Below are positions 8,733 to 16,116 of a DNA stretch of 17,758 nt, piece after piece. The position numbers and the translations under genes were made by a program. The stretch lies in NCBI GenBank assembly GCA_013043915.1, contig JABEVH010000266.1:1-17758 (forward strand). Reading direction: 5' to 3'. Source of the DNA: Pseudomonadales bacterium (GTDB lineage: Bacteria > Pseudomonadota > Gammaproteobacteria > Pseudomonadales > Moraxellaceae). Under the pieces are notes generated by a model. It had not been told where the DNA came from. It ran no database searches and worked only from the letters and a program-made list of their open reading frames with translations. How positions within the stretch are numbered: position 1 is the stretch's first letter; the number at the start of each line of letters is the position of its first letter.

Positions 8733-9047
8733 ATGATAATGCAGGGTATCCCGATGGAATACGGGCTGGTGCTGGCATCCGTGCTATTTTCTTTAGGTTT
8801 GTGCGGTTTGCTGGTACGGCGCAACATTCTATTTATGTTGATGTCGATTGAAATCATGATGAATTCCAGCGCCTTGGCATTTGTGGTAGCGGGTAGCCGC
8901 TGGGCTCGCCCTGATGGACAGATCATGTTTATTCTGATCCTGACCTTAGCTGCCAGTGAAGCTGCTATCGGCTTGGCCATTGTTCTCCAACTCTACCGCC
9001 GGTTTAAGACACTCAGTGTCGATGCGGCAAGCGAGATGCACGGATGA
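8733..9047 (+). CDS. nuoK: NADH-quinone oxidoreductase subunit K (ND4L homologue)
   Basis: NuoK is a three-helix membrane subunit that carries two buried glutamates of the central proton axis. The protein has 104 residues. E40 (in MSIEIMMNSSALAF) and E76 (in AASEAAIGLAI) correspond to the essential E36 and E72 of E. coli NuoK, so this protein is four residues longer at its start. An ATG at 8739 would give 102 residues. The ATG at 8733 is chosen because GAGGG (8719-8723) lies 9 bases upstream. The gap from nuoJ is 4 bases, and the stop overlaps the nuoL start as ATGA. Confidence 0.96.
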   Translation: MIMQGIPMEYGLVLASVLFSLGLCGLLVRRNILFMLMSIEIMMNSSALAFVVAGSRWARPDGQIMFILILTLAASEAAIGLAIVLQLYRRFKTLSVDAASEMHG

Positions 9048-10894
9048 ATCTGCTCTATATAACGTTCCTGTCTCCCCTGATTGGCTTTCTATTGCTGGCA
9101 TTTCTCAACAGACGCCTAAGTGAGAATGCGGCGGCTACGATCGGTGTTGGTTCGATGGGGCTTAGTCTGTTGACCGTTCTGGCTACGGCCATGGACTATG
9201 CCCAGCACCCTACGGGTTACAGTCAATTGCAAAAACTCTGGAGCTGGATTGATCTTCCTGGCTTTCAGGTTGATTTTGCCCTGCAGCTCGATGGTTTATC
9301 CCTGACCATGCTAGGCGTTATCGTCGGTGTAGGCTTTCTCATACACATATTTGCCTCATGGTATATGCGCGGCGAAGAGGGTTATTCCCGGTTTTTTGCC
9401 TACATGAACCTGTTTGTCGCCAGCATGGTGGTGCTGGTGCTGGGTAGCTCACTGGTAACGATGTATGTAGGCTGGGAAGGAGTAGGCTTGTGCTCTTACC
9501 TACTGATAGGCTTTTACTACAAGACCTCTGCCAATGGCTCCGCTGCGCAGAAAGCCTTTATCATTACCCGAATTGGCGACGTATTCATGGCCTTGGGGTT
9601 GTTCACGCTGCACGAACAGTTAGGCACCTTGGATATTCAGCAGATACTGGTTCTGGCACCACAACACTTTGTCGTGGGCTCAACCATGATCAATGTGATT
9701 ACTCTGCTCCTGCTCGGCGGTGCCGTGGGTAAATCGGCGCAGCTTCCGTTACAGACGTGGTTGGCAGATGCCATGGCCGGTCCAACACCGGTATCTGCCT
9801 TGATACATGCCGCCACCATGGTGACGGCAGGTGTATACCTGATTGCGCGTACGCACACCCTGTTTCAGCTAGCGCCTGATGTTCTGGAACTCGTCGGTAT
9901 CGTCGGAGCTGCCACCTTGTTGTTGTCGGGTTTTGCGGCACTGTCACAAACCGATATCAAGCGTGTTTTGGCCTATTCAACGATGAGCCAGATTGGATAT
10001 ATGTTTTTGGCTCTGGGTGTAGGTGCCTGGAGTGCAGCTATATTCCATCTCATGGCGCATGCGTTTTTTAAGGCACTGCTCTTCTTGTCCTCAGGTGCCG
10101 TAATTATCGCTTGTCATCATGAGCAAAATATCTTCAAGATGGGCGGCCTTTGGAAAAAAATACCCCTGGTGTATGCATGCTTCCTGGTGGGCGGCGGGGC
10201 GCTGGCAGCCTTGCCTCTGATTACCGTGGGTTACTATTCCAAAGATGAAATCCTATGGCAGGCGGTGGCGAGTAACCATATGGGATTGTTCTATGCCGGC
10301 CTTCTGGGGGCATTTCTGACTTCGCTTTACACGTTCAGAATGATATTCATTGTATTTCACGGGGAAGAAAAAGGTCATGCGCACGCCATTCATGGTGCGA
10401 CCTACTGGGCTCCGCTTTCCATATTGTTGGTCTTATCAACAGCCGTGGGGGCACTTATACATCCGCCCTTGAGTGGCGTACTACCAGCCTCTGTGGGCGC
10501 AGCTGAAGGCCCTCTGCGTACTCAGGTAGAGATGACCTCTGCCGTGGTGGGTATCGTGGGCCTTTTGCTGGCCGCCATACTTTTTCTGGGACGCAGATCA
10601 TTTATTACCGCCGTTGCTAGCAGCACCCCGGGACGTTTAATTAGCCAGATTTGGTATAATGCATGGGGATTTGATGCCCTATACCGTCTGGTATTTATTC
10701 GTCCCTTTTTGGGCTTAACTTGGGTGCTGCGGCGAGATCCTGCTGATCAGACCATCAATTTATTACCTAAAACAGCAATGTTTTTTAATCGCTGGCTCAG
10801 CAGAACGCAAAACGGACAGCTGCGGCTTGACATCACGGTACTCGCCACAGGCGCAGTACTCCTTCTCATGATTGTTTTTGCATTCATGCATTAG
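9044..10894 (+). CDS. nuoL: NADH-quinone oxidoreductase subunit L (ND5 homologue, distal proton channel)
   Basis: NuoL is the distal antiporter-like subunit and includes the long lateral helix that runs along the membrane arm. The protein has 616 residues (E. coli 613) and is almost entirely hydrophobic. The proton-path residues are present one position later than in E. coli: E145 in GWEGVG, K230 in AVGKSAQLPLQTWL, H255 in SALIHAATMV, K343 in HAFFKALLF and K400 in GYYSKDE. The lateral helix and last transmembrane segment fall in roughly the last 100 residues, ending in a hydrophobic anchor (about 596-616). It starts inside the nuoK stop (ATGA), and 19 bases separate it from nuoM. Confidence 0.97.
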   Translation: MNLLYITFLSPLIGFLLLAFLNRRLSENAAATIGVGSMGLSLLTVLATAMDYAQHPTGYSQLQKLWSWIDLPGFQVDFALQLDGLSLTMLGVIVGVGFLIHIFASWYMRGEEGYSRFFAYMNLFVASMVVLVLGSSLVTMYVGWEGVGLCSYLLIGFYYKTSANGSAAQKAFIITRIGDVFMALGLFTLHEQLGTLDIQQILVLAPQHFVVGSTMINVITLLLLGGAVGKSAQLPLQTWLADAMAGPTPVSALIHAATMVTAGVYLIARTHTLFQLAPDVLELVGIVGAATLLLSGFAALSQTDIKRVLAYSTMSQIGYMFLALGVGAWSAAIFHLMAHAFFKALLFLSSGAVIIACHHEQNIFKMGGLWKKIPLVYACFLVGGGALAALPLITVGYYSKDEILWQAVASNHMGLFYAGLLGAFLTSLYTFRMIFIVFHGEEKGHAHAIHGATYWAPLSILLVLSTAVGALIHPPLSGVLPASVGAAEGPLRTQVEMTSAVVGIVGLLLAAILFLGRRSFITAVASSTPGRLISQIWYNAWGFDALYRLVFIRPFLGLTWVLRRDPADQTINLLPKTAMFFNRWLSRTQNGQLRLDITVLATGAVLLLMIVFAFMH

Positions 10895-10913
10895 CCTGGG
10901 GGACAACCGCACC

Positions 10914-12449
10914 ATGATTCTGACCTGGCTCATACTGATACCTCTCATCGGCGGATTCTTATGTTGGGTGGGTGAACGCTATAGCCGTGTATTGCCGCGA
11001 TGGATTGCTTTTTTCAGCATGCTTTTGCTGTTGATCCTGACGGTGGTGATATGGCTACAGGGTGATTACCACTTTATTACCAAGCTGGCTGGCTTACCGC
11101 AGTGGACGGTTGAATACAGACTACCCTGGTTCCCTGATCTGGGAGCAAGCTTTCACTTGGGGTTGGATGGATTATCGCTGTTACTGATCGCCCTTACAGG
11201 GTTTTTAGGTACCCTGGCTGTGGCCTGCTCCTGGAGTGAAGTTCAGGAACACGTTGGCTTCTTCCACCTAAATCTGCTTTGGATCATCGCAGGGGTGGTG
11301 GGGGTATTTCTGGCCCTGGACATGCTGCTGTTTTTCTTCTTCTGGGAAATGATGCTAGTTCCCATGTTCTTCCTCATCGCCCTTTGGGGACATAACGTAC
11401 CCGGTGGACGTGGGCGCATTTATGCAGCCACCAAGTTCTTTATCTATACCCAGGCCAGTGGTTTGCTGATGCTGCTATCTATCATCACCATGGCCTTGAT
11501 CTACGCTCAGATCAACCATCATCTAAGCTTTGATTATCATGATCTGCTCGGTTTATCCAGTAGAATGAGCCCGCACCTCGAATGGATACTGATGCTAGGC
11601 TTTGTCATAGCATTTTCCGTCAAACTTCCGGTTGTTCCCCTGCATGCCTGGCTGCCTGATGCACATTCACAGGCACCCACTGCAGGCTCGGTGGATTTGG
11701 CAGGCATATTACTGAAAACAGCCGCGTATGGGTTCCTTCGTTTTGCTTTGCCTTTGTTCCCTAATGCCTCACATCAATTTGCTCCCATTGCTATGTGGCT
11801 GGGTGTGTTAGGTATTTTCTACGGTGCGATCCTGGCCTACAGGCAAAGTGACATCAAACGCCTGATTGCGTATACCTCAGTTTCCCATATGGGTTTTGTG
11901 CTGATAGGCATTTATTCCTTCAATGCGCTAGCCACTCAAGGCGTGGTCATGCAGATGCTGGCTCATGGAATTTCAGCGGCAGCCCTTTTCATACTGAGTG
12001 GTCAGATTTATGAGCGTATGCATACGCGAAATCTGGATCTTATGGGCGGCTTGTGGACCAGAATTCGGTCACTACCACCCATGGCGCTGTTCTTCGCAGC
12101 CGCGTCTGTGGGTTTGCCGGGCTTGGGCAATTTTGTTGGGGAGTTCCTGATCTTGATGGGAACCTATACCGTGAATCACCTGATCACCGTGGTTGCTAGC
12201 GGTGGCATGATTGTAGCGGCTATCTACACGCTGATGATGATGCAGAGGGCATTTTTTGGACCAGTGCAAAGTGAAACTGTGCTGCCGGCGATGAATGGGC
12301 GCGAATTTATGATGATGATGAGCTTGGTGGTGGTGATGGTATGGCTGGGAGTATACCCGCAGCCTATCCTGAATACCTCAGCTGCTGCCTTGGATACGCT
12401 GCATCATCTCATGATGACGGTGCTTCCATCCACGACCGTTCTAAGGTGA
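10914..12449 (+). CDS. nuoM: NADH-quinone oxidoreductase subunit M (ND4 homologue, proton channel)
   Basis: NuoM is the central antiporter-like proton channel. From the ATG at 10914 it has 511 residues (E. coli 509). The key channel charges are present: E145 in FFFWEMMLVP, K237 in AFSVKLPVVPLHAWLPDAH, and K268 in GILLKTAAYG. The end of the protein is well conserved (PGLGNFVGEFLILMG) in discontinuous helix 12. The frame is open upstream to a TTG at 10872 inside nuoL, but ATG 10914 gives the family N-terminus MILTWLILIPLIGG, which matches E. coli, and follows a GGGGGAC ribosome binding site (10898-10904). The gap to nuoN is 6 bases. Confidence 0.97.
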   Translation: MILTWLILIPLIGGFLCWVGERYSRVLPRWIAFFSMLLLLILTVVIWLQGDYHFITKLAGLPQWTVEYRLPWFPDLGASFHLGLDGLSLLLIALTGFLGTLAVACSWSEVQEHVGFFHLNLLWIIAGVVGVFLALDMLLFFFFWEMMLVPMFFLIALWGHNVPGGRGRIYAATKFFIYTQASGLLMLLSIITMALIYAQINHHLSFDYHDLLGLSSRMSPHLEWILMLGFVIAFSVKLPVVPLHAWLPDAHSQAPTAGSVDLAGILLKTAAYGFLRFALPLFPNASHQFAPIAMWLGVLGIFYGAILAYRQSDIKRLIAYTSVSHMGFVLIGIYSFNALATQGVVMQMLAHGISAAALFILSGQIYERMHTRNLDLMGGLWTRIRSLPPMALFFAAASVGLPGLGNFVGEFLILMGTYTVNHLITVVASGGMIVAAIYTLMMMQRAFFGPVQSETVLPAMNGREFMMMMSLVVVMVWLGVYPQPILNTSAAALDTLHHLMMTVLPSTTVLR

Positions 12450-12455
12450 GATGAC

Positions 12456-13916
12456 ATGACCATTACCCCTATGATGATGCAAGCTTTCCTGCCTTTTGTA
12501 GCGGTTGCAGCGACTGTCGTGATACTCATGTTATTGATTGCTGTACGAAGGGATCCTTGGTGGAATCCAACGTTTGCAGTGGTTGGGCTCAATGCGGCCA
12601 TTGTATGTCTTTATCCGGCATGGCATGCCATGCCCCAGGTAGTCACGCCACTTTTTTACATTGATGGAACCTCGATATTTTTTATGGGGCTAACGTTGGT
12701 AACAACGCTTGCCTGCCTGACTCTAACGCATGCTTATATTGAGCACTTTGTTAAAAACCGTGAGGAAATCTACCTCTTGATGATTCTGGCCGCCTTAGGT
12801 GCTATGGTCATGGTAGCCTCCATCAGTCTGGTTTCCATGTTCATTGGTCTTGAGTTGATGTCCATCGCCTTCTATGGTTTGGTGGGATATACCTATCAAA
12901 AGAAACGCAGCCTAGAAGCATCCATCAAATACATGGTGCTTTCCGCAGCAGCTTCTTCGTTTATGCTGTTTGGTATGGCCCTGCTTTATGCCCAATTTGG
13001 CGATCTGAGTTTTACAGGCTTGCGTTTTCTTGCAGCGCCAGGACAGAGTGAGGCTTATTGGGTGGTGGGAGGCACCTTGTTACTGCTGGTAGGCTTTGCT
13101 TTCAAATTATCTTTAGTGCCCTTCCATATGTGGACACCCGATGTCTATGAAGGAGCGCCCGCCCCCGTCGGAGCTTTTCTGGCTACAACGAGCAAAGTGG
13201 CTGTGATGGCTGTTTTACTGCGCTTAATGATTGCAACGCCCGTGATGCATAATGCACCAGTTGTCCTTGCACTTAAAATCATGGCGGCTGCCTCGATCCT
13301 GATAGGTAACCTGTTAGCCCTGAAGCAGAATAATCTTAAACGTATGCTGGGTTATTCATCGATTGCTCATTTTGGTTATATGATGATTGGTGTTCTGATC
13401 TTTATTAAACCTATGGCAGCTTTTATGGTAGTTGCGGTATATCTGGTAGGGTATAGCGTGACAGCGATAGGTTCCTTCGGGGTTATTGCCCTCATGTCCA
13501 GTGCAGAGGCAGGGCGTGATGCTGACTCGCTACAGGATTATCGGGGTTTGTTCTGGCGCCGCCCGTTGCTAACCTCTGTGTTTACGGTCACTTTGCTTTC
13601 CTTGGCGGGCATTCCGTTTACGGCAGGATTTATTGCCAAGTTTTACATTGCTGTTGCGGGTGTGATGAGTCAGCAACTATGGCTATTAGGAGCATTGCTT
13701 ATCGGTAGCGCCTTAGGTGTTTATTATTACCTACGCACCATGGTGGCGCTGTATATGGTTCAACCCGGCATGCGTGGCTTTGATGCAGACATGCATTGGG
13801 GCGAGCATGCTGGCGGTATCATGGTTCTGGGCGTGGTCCTGCTGGTGTTGCTGATAGGTATATTCCCGCAACCCCTGGTCTGGCTGATACAGTTGACTTT
13901 TACCGGTCATGGTTGA
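12456..13916 (+). CDS. nuoN: NADH-quinone oxidoreductase subunit N (ND2 homologue, proximal proton channel)
   Basis: NuoN is the antiporter-like subunit nearest the peripheral arm and the last gene of the operon. The protein has 486 residues (E. coli 485). The functional residues keep E. coli numbering exactly: E133 in FIGLELMSIAFYGLVGY, K158 in ASIKYMVLSA, K217 in GFAFKLSLVPFHMWTPDVYEG (a 21-residue block whose last G is 233), K247 in TTSKVAVM and K395 in AGFIAKFY. About fourteen transmembrane segments are evident. Its final codons run 10 bases into the end of the convergent LysR gene on the other strand, so no free intergenic space is left for a conventional terminator. Confidence 0.97.
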   Translation: MTITPMMMQAFLPFVAVAATVVILMLLIAVRRDPWWNPTFAVVGLNAAIVCLYPAWHAMPQVVTPLFYIDGTSIFFMGLTLVTTLACLTLTHAYIEHFVKNREEIYLLMILAALGAMVMVASISLVSMFIGLELMSIAFYGLVGYTYQKKRSLEASIKYMVLSAAASSFMLFGMALLYAQFGDLSFTGLRFLAAPGQSEAYWVVGGTLLLLVGFAFKLSLVPFHMWTPDVYEGAPAPVGAFLATTSKVAVMAVLLRLMIATPVMHNAPVVLALKIMAAASILIGNLLALKQNNLKRMLGYSSIAHFGYMMIGVLIFIKPMAAFMVVAVYLVGYSVTAIGSFGVIALMSSAEAGRDADSLQDYRGLFWRRPLLTSVFTVTLLSLAGIPFTAGFIAKFYIAVAGVMSQQLWLLGALLIGSALGVYYYLRTMVALYMVQPGMRGFDADMHWGEHAGGIMVLGVVLLVLLIGIFPQPLVWLIQLTFTGHG

Positions 13917-14818
13917 TCAGCTACCTTCATAAGTTGTTGTCTGAGCCAGCGATGAGCTGGCTCATCTTCACGTCGGCTGTGCCAATAAATATAAATATCC
14001 ATGCTAGGCATGCTTACAGGTAAAGGCCGTATGATGTTGGACGAATCCTTGATCAATAAACGAGCATAACTTTGCGGCATTGTCAGCAAAAGATTAGTCT
14101 GAGCGACCACTTGACAGGCGGCATAGTAATGCTGACATCGCAAAGCTATGTGACGAGAGAGACCTAATCTTTGTAGCTCAAGATCCTCAAGGCCTAGTCC
14201 CTGTCGACGCGAAGAAACCAGGATATGATTTCCTTGCAGGTAGTCTTCAAGCGATAAGTCGCGGTGGTCGGTAAACCACGGCCCTACGACAACAGCCAGA
14301 GCTTCCCGGGTGAGTCGGCAGGAGCGCAGTCCTTCCGAAACAGGAAGATAAACGTCAACAGCAATATCGAGTTGCCCGGAACTAAGCATGGAGGCTAAAT
14401 GTCGCCTCTCGACGCGCACACTGGATAACTGGATTCCTGGGGCAGATGAACGCAGGATGCGCATCAGGCCAGGCAGTACATGGGCTTCCAGCACGTCCCT
14501 CATCCCTAAGCGAAATTCAATTTCAGCATGCCCAGGTTGAAACTCAGCATCATGTAGCCAGACAGACTCTAAGCTGGCAATAGCTTGAGCTACCGGCATA
14601 GCCATTTGTCTGGCCATGGCAGAGGGGATCATACGCTGTCCCTGGCGAGTGAAAAGTGGATCACTAAGTCGCAGGCGCAAACGCGCTAAGGCATGACTGA
14701 CCGCAGGCTGAGTCAGATGTAAAACATCAGCTGCTCGTGTCAATGAGCCTTCCTGATAAATGGCATGAAAGACTAAAAGCAAGGATAAATCGCTCTTATG
14801 GATATGCATGGAATGCAT
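13907..14818 (-). CDS. LysR-family transcriptional regulator
   Basis: This is a LysR-type activator/repressor of about 303 residues, the usual family length. Numbering from the ATG at 14818, the N-terminal winged helix-turn-helix covers about 8-68 with SLTRAADVLHLTQPAVSHAL (25-44) and the following RLRLRLSDPLFTRQG wing. A periplasmic-binding-protein-like effector domain spans about 95-295. A TTG at 14836 and an ATG at 14809 are also in frame. ATG 14818 has GAGG only 2 bases upstream, whereas ATG 14809 has the same GAGG 11 bases upstream, so the true start is one of these two. The gene diverges from the acyl-CoA dehydrogenase operon and probably controls it, the classic LysR arrangement. It converges on nuoN with a 10-base overlap. 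The effector is unknown; a 4-hydroxy or 4-oxo acid or its CoA ester is an inference from context only. Confidence 0.92.
   Translation of the reverse strand: MHSMHIHKSDLSLLLVFHAIYQEGSLTRAADVLHLTQPAVSHALARLRLRLSDPLFTRQGQRMIPSAMARQMAMPVAQAIASLESVWLHDAEFQPGHAEIEFRLGMRDVLEAHVLPGLMRILRSSAPGIQLSSVRVERRHLASMLSSGQLDIAVDVYLPVSEGLRSCRLTREALAVVVGPWFTDHRDLSLEDYLQGNHILVSSRRQGLGLEDLELQRLGLSRHIALRCQHYYAACQVVAQTNLLLTMPQSYARLLIKDSSNIIRPLPVSMPSMDIYIYWHSRREDEPAHRWLRQQLMKVADQP
13942..13964. terminator. Candidate hairpin at the convergent nuoN/LysR junction
   Basis: A perfect 9-base-pair inverted repeat, TGAGCCAGC (13942-13950) and GCTGGCTCA (13956-13964), is separated by a 5-base loop. It lies 26 bases past the nuoN stop and inside the last codons of the LysR gene. 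On the + strand it is followed by TCTTCACG, so there is no proper T-run. It may slow or end nuo transcription with help from Rho, or protect the 3' end of the nuo message. It could also be chance within coding sequence. On the minus strand it precedes the LysR stop, where termination would be harmful. Confidence 0.35.
14804..14818. promoter_or_regulatory. Candidate LysR operator (ATGCAT-N3-ATGCAT)
   Basis: The 15-base sequence ATGCATGGAATGCAT is a perfect palindrome apart from its centre. It fits the T-N11-A core of LysR-type binding sites (T at 14805, A at 14817). It contains both plausible ATG starts of the LysR gene, so binding could block that gene's own expression. It also encodes Met-His-Ser-Met-His, so chance from coding is possible. 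Confidence 0.35.
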
Positions 14819-14901
14819 GACCTCATATACAAACAATTCAATGGACTAATAATAGCAGGGCTCGTAGGCTAGATGAAAACTACCCGTCAGGAGTTATGGT
14901 C
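14819..14901. promoter_or_regulatory. Divergent promoter region between the LysR gene and the acyl-CoA dehydrogenase operon
   Basis: This 83-base, A/T-richer region must hold promoters in both directions. ATTCAATGGACTAAT (14836-14850) has an ATT-N9-AAT dyad with T-N11-A spacing. It is centred about 32 bases (three helical turns) from the ATGCAT palindrome, a plausible second site for a LysR tetramer. TATTAT (minus strand, about 14848-14853) could serve as a -10 for the LysR gene. No good -35 is visible either way, as expected for an activator-dependent promoter. These assignments are by eye. Confidence 0.3.
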
Positions 14902-14904
14902 ATG
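14889..14904 (+). promoter_or_regulatory. Ribosome binding site deciding the acyl-CoA dehydrogenase start
   Basis: AGGAG (14889-14893) is 2 bases before the ATG at 14896 but 8 bases before the ATG at 14902. The second spacing is normal, so translation most likely begins at 14902 with MEFAHSEKARKA, which also resembles the family N-terminus better than MVMEF. Confidence 0.6.
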
Positions 14905-16116
14905 GAATTTGCACACTCAGAGAAAGCCAGGAAAGCCATTAAAGCAGCGGAGAGCTTTTTGCGGGAAGAGATTATCCCTGCGGAGGCTATTTACCTTGAG
15001 CAACTGCGCCAGGGCGGGGATATATGGAAACAGCCCGCCGTCATGGAGTCATTAAAAGCTAAGGCCAGATCTGCAGGGCTTTGGAACCTGTTTCTTCCTG
15101 ATGAAGAATATGGCGCAGGTTTATCCAACGTCGACTACGCACCTATTGCTGAACTGACCGGACAGAGTCTGATAGCACCAGAAGTATTTAACTGTAATGC
15201 ACCCGACACAGGAAACATGGAAGTTCTGGTCAAATACGGCTCAGATCAACAAAAGGAAAACTGGCTTAAACCACTGCTTTCCGGTGAAATTCGATCGGCA
15301 TTTTGCATGACCGAGCCAGCAGTAGCCTCTTCAGATGCCACCAATATGCAGGCTACAGCGACCATCGAAGGTGATGAAGTGGTTTGCCATGGCACCAAAT
15401 GGTGGAGCTCCGGGGTGGGACATCCCCATGCACGTTTTGTGATATTCATGGGGTTAACGGATCCTAATGCCCATAAGTACTTAAGACACTCTATGGTCTT
15501 GGTGCCGATGAACACGCCTGGGTTCAAGGTAGAACGCATGTTGCCGGTATTTGGCGCCTATGATGAGCCCTTTGGACATGGTGAAGTTAGCTTCAACCAA
15601 GTCAGGCTGCCTATCGAAAATGTCATAGCAGGTCCAGGACGTGGTTTTGAAATTGCACAAGGGCGCTTAGGTCCAGGACGCATTCATCACTGCATGCGCG
15701 CATTGGGTGCTGCCGAACGTGCGTTGCAGCTGATGATTGAGCGGGGACGTAGCCGAATCGCCTTTGGAAAACCTTTGATCAACCTAGGTGGGAACCGCGA
15801 TATTATCGCCAATGCACGCATCAACATCGAGCAGGCAAGATTATTGACCTTAAAAGCGGCCTGGATGATGGACACTGTGGGGGCCAAGGCAGCGATGAGT
15901 GAAATATCACAGATCAAGGTCGTTGCTCCTCAGGTAGCTCAAACCATTATCGATCAGGCCATACAGATGCATGGAGGCGCAGGTCTATCGCAAGATGTAC
16001 CGCTCTCAGCATTATTCGCCTACGCACGTATCCTCAGGTTGGCAGACGGGCCTGATGAGGTACACCGTGCCTTGATCGCTAAACTGGAGATCAAGCGTTA
16101 CGAGGAACGGCCATGA
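14902..16116 (+). CDS. Acyl-CoA dehydrogenase, ACAD10/ACAD11 (LvaC-like) type
   Basis: This FAD-dependent acyl-CoA dehydrogenase-fold protein has 404 residues (406 from the alternative ATG at 14896). The helical N-domain is about 1-130, the beta-domain carries AFCMTEPAVASSDATN (133-148) and KWWSSG (166-171), and the C-domain carries RGFEIAQGRLGPGRIHHCMR (247-266), RIAFGKPL (285-292) and QMHGGAG (355-361). These blocks match ACAD10/11-type enzymes rather than ordinary fatty-acid FadE or short-chain enzymes. At the catalytic-base position near the end, the sequence reads RLADGPDEVHR, with D382 where medium-chain enzymes have Glu. In this subfamily, Pseudomonas LvaC and mammalian ACAD11 eliminate phosphate from a 4-phosphoacyl-CoA to give an enoyl-CoA that can be hydrated. 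The kinase that would make that substrate is encoded two genes downstream. The stop overlaps the next start as ATGA. The substrate chain length is not visible. Confidence 0.93.
   Translation: MEFAHSEKARKAIKAAESFLREEIIPAEAIYLEQLRQGGDIWKQPAVMESLKAKARSAGLWNLFLPDEEYGAGLSNVDYAPIAELTGQSLIAPEVFNCNAPDTGNMEVLVKYGSDQQKENWLKPLLSGEIRSAFCMTEPAVASSDATNMQATATIEGDEVVCHGTKWWSSGVGHPHARFVIFMGLTDPNAHKYLRHSMVLVPMNTPGFKVERMLPVFGAYDEPFGHGEVSFNQVRLPIENVIAGPGRGFEIAQGRLGPGRIHHCMRALGAAERALQLMIERGRSRIAFGKPLINLGGNRDIIANARINIEQARLLTLKAAWMMDTVGAKAAMSEISQIKVVAPQVAQTIIDQAIQMHGGAGLSQDVPLSALFAYARILRLADGPDEVHRALIAKLEIKRYEERP

Noticed and set aside
10872..10913. TTG start that would lengthen nuoM by 14 codons into nuoL
   Set aside because: The added residues are unlike any NuoM N-terminus. 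ATG 10914 has a ribosome binding site and matches E. coli NuoM.
14819..14836. TTG start for the LysR gene at 14836
   Set aside because: It adds six residues outside the family, and two ATGs with a nearby GAGG are better placed.
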